Assembly (NCBI GenBank): GCA_947631075.1
Contig: CANRJU010000113.1
Coordinates: 1-7,926 of the forward strand
Origin: an uncultured Lachnospiraceae bacterium
GTDB lineage: Bacteria; Bacillota; Clostridia; Lachnospirales; Lachnospiraceae
Direction: 5' to 3'
Length of the DNA: 7,926 nucleotides
The notes under the pieces are model-generated. The model was given only the letters and a program-made list of their open reading frames with translations. It did not search any database and was not told where the DNA came from. Position 1 is the stretch's first letter. Every line of letters begins with the position of its first letter. A program made the position numbers and the translations under genes. Positions 1-5,212 of the stretch are shown here, piece by piece.

Positions 1-2114
1 CTACTGCTGGCGGTCAGGCCGCGCGGGAAAAAGAAAATGCGCTTCCGTGGTCGGAGGAGGATCTCTGGCAGCGGGCGGCCTACGTGATCTACACGTCTGG
101 GACGACGGGACGCCCCAAGGGAGTGGTGATGGAGCACAGAGGGTTCAGTAACATGATTTATTCCAACCAGGATTTTTACGGATTTTCTTCGGAGGACCGC
201 GTGCTGCAGCTGGCAAATTATGTGTTTGACCAGTCGGTGATGGACATTTTTAATACCCTGACAGTGGGCGGAACGCTCTGCGTCATGACGCAAGAGGAGC
301 GAGAGCAGGCGGGAGGAATAGAGAATTACTGCAACCGCATGGGCGTCACGGTCATAATCGGCACGTCCGCTCTGATCGGTGCGCTGGATCCGGAAAGGAT
401 AGGACGTCTGCGCCTGCTGGATGCGGGCGGGGACGTGGCCAGCGAGGAGATTTTTGACGCGTATGGCTGCGCGGAGCAGATCAGCAATTCCTACGGACCG
501 ACCGAGACGGCGGTGAATGCCACAGCATACCGGTATTTGCCCCCGGAGAGCGGACGGAAGGACTATGTGCGCATCCCGATCGGACGCCCTCTGGCCAATA
601 AAAAGGTCTATATTCTTCAAAAGGATAAGCTGTGCGGAACCGGCATGACAGGCGAGATCTGCATAGCGGGCGAGGGCCTGGCCAGAGAGTATCTGAATCA
701 GGAGAAGTGGACGCGAAAATATTTTGTGGAAAATCCCTTCGGGGAGGGACGGATGTACCGGACCGGAGATCTGGGCCGCTATCTGCCGGATGGAAATATT
801 GATTTTGCGGGCCGGATGGACCGTCAGGTAAAGATTCGGGGATACCGTATTGAGCTGGAGGAGATTGAGGAGTGCTTGCGTCGGCTTCCCGGCGTTCGGG
901 AAGCGGCTGTCCTCTGCGTTCCGGGAAGGGGCGGCCACAGCTATCTGGCGGGATTTATGGTATCAGATGAGCCGGGAGAAACGGATGAGATTCAGTTGGA
1001 GCTGTCGCAGATGCTCCCCGCCTGGATGGTGCCCCGCCATTTGCAGTTTGTGGAAAAAATGCCGTTAAATCAGAGCGGAAAACGGGACGACAAGCTCCTT
1101 TTAGAGCAGTTGGCGGATCGCCGCGAACAGCCGCAGGAGCCGCCCGCCACGTATTATGAGAAAATTGCTTCCGATCTTTTTGGCCGTATTTTTGAAAAGG
1201 AATTTGTCGGCAGAAAGGAATCCTTTACCGAACTGGGCGGCACGAGCTTAGACGCTATGAAGCTGGCCTCTATGCTGGCGCGCTACAAAATAGGAGTGCC
1301 GGAGCTGATCATGTGCCAGACGCCGGAAAAGCTGGGGGCTCTCCTCATGGCAAGAGAGAGGGGGACCGATTCGCGCAGCGGCGGATTTATGGTATTAAAG
1401 GAGGGAAGCGAAGAATTTCCTCCGGTGTACTGCCTGCCTCCCGCGGGGGGAAATGTGCTGTGCTATATGGAACTGCTCCAGCAGTGGGATTATCCGGGAA
1501 CGGTATATGGCATGTCGGATCCGAAGTATGAGAAGTACGCGGAGCGGACGGTGGAACAGCTGGAGGATGTTCCGCTGTCGAAAGCGACAGAAAAGGAAGA
1601 AAATAGCTGGGATGAAACGCTTTCCCTGTATGAGCGGGAATTACAGAAGGTGTGGAAGCCCGGCGGCATTTTGGCGGGCTATTCGCTGGGCGGCAGCATT
1701 GCGTTCTGGCTGGCTTCCCGGCTGGAGGAGTCCGGCCAGGGAGCCGGAGGAATCTGGATGTTAGAGGCGGCGCCTTTGTCGGAGGGAGAATCCGGCGGAG
1801 AAGATGAAGTGGAGGAGACATTGCAACAGATGTTTCCGTCCCAGTGGACCGAGGAGGAATTTCAGCGTATGCGCCTGGGCGCCCAGCTGGTCATATGGCA
1901 GAATGTCATGAATCCGCTGACGGTGCAGGGACAGGTTCTGTGTCCGATCTGCGATATAGGACTTGCGCCCGGCCACGGAAGGCCCTGGCAGGGGTACACG
2001 CAGGCAGAATACGCGGTCTTTGATATTGACGGTTCCGAGGACGACCACCTGGTATTTTTGTCAAAATACAAAAATGAAATCAGTGAGATCCTGCGCGCGT
2101 CTAAATGGTCGTGA
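1..2114 (+). CDS. Non-ribosomal peptide synthetase, C-terminal part (A-T-TE), 5' partial
   Basis: This is the end of an NRPS whose start lies before the window. The frame is open from base 3, and the GTG at 84 is an internal Val of motif A3, not a start. Residues are counted from that Val. The adenylation domain shows A3 (YTSGTTGRPKG, 3-13), A4 (FDQS, 48-51), A5 (NSYGPTET, 135-142), A6 (GEICIAGEGL), A7 (YRTGDL, 225-230), A8 (GRMDRQVKIRGYRIELEEIE, 243-262) and A10 (NQSGKRD) with catalytic Lys333. It selects and adenylates an amino acid and loads it onto the carrier domain, whose phosphopantetheine site is Ser388 in LGGTSL. A type I thioesterase follows from about 445, with nucleophile Ser534 in GYSLGG and likely catalytic His655 in DDHLVF. 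It would hydrolyse or cyclise the finished peptide. The position usually holding Asp appears to be Glu561 (MLEAAP). The module is therefore terminal. Acts in the cytoplasm. Product unknown. Confidence 0.97.
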   Translation, partial: TAGGQAAREKENALPWSEEDLWQRAAYVIYTSGTTGRPKGVVMEHRGFSNMIYSNQDFYGFSSEDRVLQLANYVFDQSVMDIFNTLTVGGTLCVMTQEEREQAGGIENYCNRMGVTVIIGTSALIGALDPERIGRLRLLDAGGDVASEEIFDAYGCAEQISNSYGPTETAVNATAYRYLPPESGRKDYVRIPIGRPLANKKVYILQKDKLCGTGMTGEICIAGEGLAREYLNQEKWTRKYFVENPFGEGRMYRTGDLGRYLPDGNIDFAGRMDRQVKIRGYRIELEEIEECLRRLPGVREAAVLCVPGRGGHSYLAGFMVSDEPGETDEIQLELSQMLPAWMVPRHLQFVEKMPLNQSGKRDDKLLLEQLADRREQPQEPPATYYEKIASDLFGRIFEKEFVGRKESFTELGGTSLDAMKLASMLARYKIGVPELIMCQTPEKLGALLMARERGTDSRSGGFMVLKEGSEEFPPVYCLPPAGGNVLCYMELLQQWDYPGTVYGMSDPKYEKYAERTVEQLEDVPLSKATEKEENSWDETLSLYERELQKVWKPGGILAGYSLGGSIAFWLASRLEESGQGAGGIWMLEAAPLSEGESGGEDEVEETLQQMFPSQWTEEEFQRMRLGAQLVIWQNVMNPLTVQGQVLCPICDIGLAPGHGRPWQGYTQAEYAVFDIDGSEDDHLVFLSKYKNEISEILRASKWS

Positions 2115-2239
2115 TAAAATTTTGTGAAAAGAAAGGCCATGCTTGCATGAAAAGCATAATTTTGAAAACATCGTGATATCATGCAAAAATAAATATTTCA
2201 CACAAGTTTAAAGAGCAGGAGAAGGGAGATACAAATTGT
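2115..2239. promoter_or_regulatory. Synthetase-protease intergenic gap with small inverted repeats and possible promoter
   Basis: This AT-rich 125-bp gap contains an 8-bp inverted repeat, TTGCATGA (2143-2150) and TCATGCAA (2179-2186), with a 28-bp spacer. A shorter one, ATGCTT (2139-2144) and AAGCAT (2152-2157), overlaps its left arm. Possible -10 elements are TGATAAAAT (2112-2120, extended -10 form) and CATAAT (2155-2160), but neither has a convincing -35. There is no strong terminator hairpin with a U-tract after the synthetase, so read-through into the protease gene is possible. The repeats could be a regulator site. This is inference from symmetry only. Confidence 0.3.
2217..2228 (+). promoter_or_regulatory. 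Ribosome binding site of the subtilase gene
   Basis: AGGAG followed by GGGAG lies upstream of the ATG at 2240. The second block sits 11 bases before the start, a workable distance, and supports this ATG, which is directly followed by a signal peptide. Confidence 0.65.
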
Positions 2240-3946
2240 ATGACACCGAGCAGAAAAAAATGTAAAATGGCGGCAATCTCAATTTTCGTGGCGGCCTGCC
2301 TGGTCATTCCGAAAAGTGATGCTGTTTTTGCGGCGGAAGAGGATTTTTCCTGGCATCTGGAGCAGATCGACGCCCCGTCGGAAACGGCTTTTGATCCCGG
2401 CAATCCGGCCGTGGTCGCCGTGATTGATACGGGCGTGCGGACAGATCACCCCGCCCTCGCGGACAGCCTGTGGGTGAACGAGGCGGAGAAAGCGGGAAAA
2501 GAGGGAGAAGACGACGACGGAAATGGTTACATAGACGACGTCTATGGGTATAATGTGCGGTCCGATTCGGGAGACGTGGAGGACACGGACGGTCACGGCA
2601 CCCATGTGGCCGGCCTCATTGCCATGAAGCAGACAGGGAAGTCCGGCGTCCGGGGAGTGGATCCGAATGCCCGGCTCATGGTGATTAAGGCGGGAAATTC
2701 CACAAATGGGTTCAGCAGTAAAAATGTCGTTGAGGGAATCCAGTATGCTGTGAAAAATGGCGCCGACGTTATTAATCTTTCTCTCGGCACCGGATTTTGC
2801 ACGGACGAGCTGCGCGAGGCAATCAGCGAGGCGTCCAAACAGGCGGTCGTCGTGGCGGCCGCGGGCAATGACCACTCGCCTACTTCCGAATCGCCGGGGG
2901 ACGGCGGCGAGAATATGTTCCCTGCCGGTCTGCCGGATGTTATAGGAGTTATGTCGTCTGACCGCGATAACCAGTTAGCGTGGTTTTCAAATTGGGACAG
3001 CCAGCCGGGAACAGAGGTAGATTATGAGATTGCCGCTCCCGGAGAGGATATATACTCTGCCGCGCTGAATGGCCAGTATCGGACGGAATCCGGCACTTCC
3101 ATGTCTACGGCCATCGTGTCCGGCGCATGCTGTCTGCTGATTGATGAATGGCGCAGTATTCAAAAGGGCAGCGACGGTTCCCTGCCCGGACCGGCGATTA
3201 TCCGGGAGTGCGTCCTATCGGGAACCGGGGAGCCGGTGGTTCATACAGGTGAAAGCGGCGGTGGGCAGGAGTTTCCAAGCTTAAATGTATCCTCGGCCCT
3301 GAGCTATCTTCACAGCCATTACGAATCGCTTCCCTCGGCGACGCCGACAGCGAGTCCGACGCCGACGGTGAGCCCCGGCACATCGGCAGGAACTCCGGGC
3401 ACGTCAACAGGAACTCCGGATACATCGACGGAAACTCCGGGTACATCAACCGAGAATCCGATCACACCGACGACAAGTCCGGTAACACCGACCAACAGTC
3501 CGACCACACCGACGGCAAGTCCAGTGACGCCGACCGACAGTCCGACTACACCGACAGCGGCTCCGGTGACGCCAACGGACAATCCGGACGCTGCGGGCGA
3601 CGAAGACGGAAGCACGTATCGGGAGCCATCTTCCTCCGAGACGACGGACGGTTCAGATTCCTCTGGCAGCAAAAAAAAGAAAATTCAGAAAAAAAAGGCA
3701 TCGGTCCGCAAGGTGAGCCTGTCAAAGAAAAAGACAAAACTGCTCTTTTCAATCGGCGGTGTATCCCCCAACGGCTGGTATCTTTACCGCTCCGCGAAGA
3801 AAAAGGGTACATATAAATGCGTCAAAAAATTGAAGAAAAACAGCGCCGTTATAAAAAAAGGAAAGAAATATTATTATGTGCGGGCGTATAAAAAAATACA
3901 GGGAAAAAAATATTTTAGCAAAAAGAGCAAAATTATTCGTGGATAA
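2240..3946 (+). CDS. Secreted subtilisin-like serine protease (S8) with Thr/Pro repeat linker and basic C-terminal domain
   Basis: A secreted endopeptidase of 568 residues. The signal peptide has a KKCK n-region, a hydrophobic core at about 10-23 and a likely cut after AVFA (31). The catalytic triad is Asp63 (VIDTG), His119 (DGHGTHVAG) and Ser287 (SGTSMST), with oxyanion Asn210 (AAAGN), all in canonical S8 order. DDDGNGYIDD (91-100) is the acidic loop seen in many surface subtilases and may bind calcium. The catalytic domain starts at WHLEQIDAP (38-46), almost directly after the signal peptide, so no I9-type inhibitory propeptide is visible. After the domain (to about 360) comes a Ser/Thr/Pro linker with ten heptapeptide repeats (378-447). 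An acidic Ser-rich stretch and a lysine-rich domain (478-568) of the fibronectin/Ig-like type common in clostridial surface proteins follow. No LPXTG anchor is present; the basic tail may hold it on anionic wall polymers (inference). It lies 125 bp after the synthetase and ends at a hairpin. Natural substrate unknown. Confidence 0.95.
   Translation: MTPSRKKCKMAAISIFVAACLVIPKSDAVFAAEEDFSWHLEQIDAPSETAFDPGNPAVVAVIDTGVRTDHPALADSLWVNEAEKAGKEGEDDDGNGYIDDVYGYNVRSDSGDVEDTDGHGTHVAGLIAMKQTGKSGVRGVDPNARLMVIKAGNSTNGFSSKNVVEGIQYAVKNGADVINLSLGTGFCTDELREAISEASKQAVVVAAAGNDHSPTSESPGDGGENMFPAGLPDVIGVMSSDRDNQLAWFSNWDSQPGTEVDYEIAAPGEDIYSAALNGQYRTESGTSMSTAIVSGACCLLIDEWRSIQKGSDGSLPGPAIIRECVLSGTGEPVVHTGESGGGQEFPSLNVSSALSYLHSHYESLPSATPTASPTPTVSPGTSAGTPGTSTGTPDTSTETPGTSTENPITPTTSPVTPTNSPTTPTASPVTPTDSPTTPTAAPVTPTDNPDAAGDEDGSTYREPSSSETTDGSDSSGSKKKKIQKKKASVRKVSLSKKKTKLLFSIGGVSPNGWYLYRSAKKKGTYKCVKKLKKNSAVIKKGKKYYYVRAYKKIQGKKYFSKKSKIIRG
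3371..3580 (+). repeat. Ten tandem 21-bp units encoding a Thr/Pro heptapeptide linker
   Basis: Ten uninterrupted 7-residue units make up protease residues 378-447. The first four are of the type TPGTSTG/TPDTSTE, the last six of the type SPVTPTD/SPTTPTA. The last part alternates V and T units, giving a 42-bp higher-order period (SPVTPTx then SPTTPTA). At DNA level the units share blocks such as ACACCGAC and AGTCCG but are diverged, so this is an older array. It probably forms an extended, possibly O-glycosylated stalk between catalytic and basic domains. Confidence 0.9.
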
Positions 3947-3954
3947 TTGAAAGC

Positions 3955-3983
3955 GGGCGGCATGTGTATGCCGCCCTTATTTG
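3955..3983 (+). terminator. Rho-independent terminator between convergent genes
   Basis: A perfect 9-bp stem, GGGCGGCAT (3955-3963) with ATGCCGCCC (3968-3976), encloses a four-base loop and is followed by TTATTT. It starts 8 bases after the protease stop codon. The minus-strand side has only a weak T-run (CTTTCAATT), so it chiefly ends the protease transcript but may also stop the converging Panacea-domain gene transcript. Confidence 0.88.
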
Positions 3984-4027
3984 CGTGATTTAGAAGCACT
4001 TTGTCCGGGATTATCACTTTGGGTTAT

Positions 4028-5071
4028 CTAAAAACTTCGTATATCCTTTGCTATTGAAAATGGTATTATATCGCCGGATCTCGTTTCACGATACGCCCTT
4101 TCTTCGTGCATATAATCAACGATTTCTTTTGCTTTATAATTTTTAAACTTATTTATCACATTGTCTAATATTTCTTTGTCCTCAGAAGTCAATATGCTAT
4201 AATTCATATTCTGAGACGGATATATGTGCAGCATGGAATCATAATTATAACTTTCTTCTTCATGAACGTTTAGATTTTCAAGGTTCATAAGGCTATAATG
4301 ACCAACAGGCAGGGCTCCCAGGTCATTATGTCGATAGACCATGCCCGTCATTGCGTATCCGCTTTTTTTATAGGAAAGCGCATCTACATACCAGAGCATC
4401 TTCATCAGTTTCACTTTAAAAAGATTGGAAACGCGTTCAGCAATGTAAGAGATCGCGGCTTCAATTTTATCAATATTCAGCATAACAAAGCCGTTTGAAT
4501 CAGAGGGTTCTTCAAAACCAGCATACTCGCCTTCAAAGGCCTGCCGTGTCAAATATTCTTTTCCATAAGTATCCATTTTCTCAACAATTTTTGCCCTGAT
4601 ATCCTGTCTTTTTGCTTCTGAAAACTTGGAGGCATTTTTCTTGAGAAACTCTAGCGCCTGCAGGGGATTATCTTTAATTAAGCGCAGCATAGTGTCGTAG
4701 GCTTCATCCTGGATCGCCTTGCTCTCATATCGGGATATGGTCGCTTCCCCCCATCCAAGTAGTCTGGCGAGGTCTACTTGGGAAAGACCATAATTTTCCC
4801 GTATTGCGACTATTTCATCAGAAGTGAGCAGCTTGTGCTTAACGCGGTAGGCGTTACGAGCGTGAAGGAGATTTTCATTTGTCATGGATCCGGTTTCAAA
4901 TTCGTTTTCATCTTCGTCCGCATTTGCGCAAAAATAAAACCTTTCTTCGTATGTTACCGTATCACCCTTTAAAGTAATGGTTGTATGACGTTTTCTCTCC
5001 TCAATCTCATGCGTTTTTTCACAGAGTGGACAATTCATGTGAATTTTTCTGATCAATGTGCTGGCCTCCAT
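4028..5071 (-). CDS. Zinc-finger/XRE/Panacea (SocA-like) antitoxin-type regulator
   Basis: A 347-residue, three-part protein. Residues 12-60 hold a YgiT/MqsA-like zinc-binding segment with CPLC (Cys14, Cys17) and Cys48. The expected fourth Cys after Cys48 is missing, so the site is either three-Cys plus another ligand, or degenerate. Residues 83-120 form an XRE-type helix-turn-helix (TSDEIVAIRENYGLSQVDLA, then GWGEATISRYE) that should bind DNA. Residues about 200-330 match the Panacea domain (DUF4065, SocA antitoxin type), with LFKVKLMKMLWYVD, GALPVGHYSL and YMHEERAY as its landmarks. Panacea proteins neutralise diverse toxins, and Caulobacter SocA hands its toxin to ClpXP. No toxin gene adjoins it: one side is a terminator and a convergent protease, the other an ABC transporter. 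The gene is visibly AT-richer than both neighbours, which suggests transfer. The start is set by a perfect AAGGAGG seven to eight bases upstream. It is probably autorepressed through the palindrome in its promoter. Role as antitoxin, adaptor or plain repressor is undecided. Confidence 0.9.
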   Translation of the reverse strand: MEASTLIRKIHMNCPLCEKTHEIEERKRHTTITLKGDTVTYEERFYFCANADEDENEFETGSMTNENLLHARNAYRVKHKLLTSDEIVAIRENYGLSQVDLARLLGWGEATISRYESKAIQDEAYDTMLRLIKDNPLQALEFLKKNASKFSEAKRQDIRAKIVEKMDTYGKEYLTRQAFEGEYAGFEEPSDSNGFVMLNIDKIEAAISYIAERVSNLFKVKLMKMLWYVDALSYKKSGYAMTGMVYRHNDLGALPVGHYSLMNLENLNVHEEESYNYDSMLHIYPSQNMNYSILTSEDKEILDNVINKFKNYKAKEIVDYMHEERAYRETRSGDIIPFSIAKDIRSF

Positions 5072-5078
5072 AATTTTT

Positions 5079-5085
5079 CCTCCTT
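5079..5085 (-). promoter_or_regulatory. Ribosome binding site of the Panacea-domain gene
   Basis: On the minus strand this reads AAGGAGG, a full anti-16S match 7 bases before ATG 5071. It decides for that start over the in-frame ATG at codon 12 just before the CPLC motif. Confidence 0.88.
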
Positions 5086-5117
5086 ACTAACCAACAATCT
5101 ACGCCTCTCCCTTCCTG

Positions 5118-5147
5118 CGTGTATACTATCAAATGATAGTATACACG
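5118..5147. promoter_or_regulatory. 30-bp palindromic operator over the -10 of the Panacea-domain gene
   Basis: Two perfect 13-bp arms, CGTGTATACTATC (5118-5130) and GATAGTATACACG (5135-5147), flank an AAAT centre. The right arm contains the -10 box of the leftward promoter and the left arm covers the expected transcript start. A further GATAGT half-site lies at 5154-5159 between -10 and -35, so CAAATGATAGT occurs twice (5130-5140 and 5149-5159), 19 bp apart. The best inferred binder is the helix-turn-helix protein encoded just downstream. Confidence 0.8.
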
Positions 5148-5166
5148 ACAAATGATAGTTTGTCAA
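5138..5166 (-). promoter_or_regulatory. Housekeeping sigma-type promoter of the Panacea-domain gene
   Basis: Read on the minus strand, TTGACA (5166-5161) and TATACT (5143-5138) are separated by exactly 17 bp: a perfect -35 and a -10 one base from consensus. The start of transcription should fall near 5131, leaving a leader of about 60 bases that ends with the AAGGAGG site. A second small inverted repeat, GACAAA (5147-5152) with TTTGTC (5159-5164), lies in the spacer and overlaps the -35. Confidence 0.85.
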
Positions 5167-5212
5167 GAAGGGATTTTAAATCAATGGACTACAGTCAATG
5201 AACTGTTTTTTC

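Noticed and set aside
84..86. GTG at 84 as the start of the synthetase gene
   Set aside because: It falls within the A3 core motif, the frame stays open to base 3 with plausible A-domain residues, and no ribosome site precedes it.
2279..2875. 198-residue open frame on the minus strand
   Set aside because: Antisense to the subtilase catalytic domain, whose motifs are intact; no independent coding evidence.
3371..3580. CRISPR-like array
   Set aside because: The repeats are contiguous 21-bp coding units with no unique spacers and translate in frame as a Thr/Pro linker.
3319..3672. Minus-strand frame encoding a repetitive VGVVGL-type protein
   Set aside because: It only mirrors the 21-bp repeats of the protease linker on the other strand and has no start-site support.
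3990..4027. Imperfect direct repeat CACTTTG...ATTATC / CACTTTG...GTTATC
   Set aside because: Too short and degenerate to support an attachment site or operator between two convergent gene ends.
5191..5211. Terminator-like hairpin ACAGT...ACTGT followed by six T on the plus strand
   Set aside because: The stem is only 5 bp, and no plus-strand gene precedes it; in the minus direction there is no U-tract, so it cannot end the ABC transcript.
5072..5212. Possible small toxin gene next to the Panacea-domain gene
   Set aside because: The space is occupied by promoter, palindrome and ribosome site, and no frame there has a start with a Shine-Dalgarno and a useful length.
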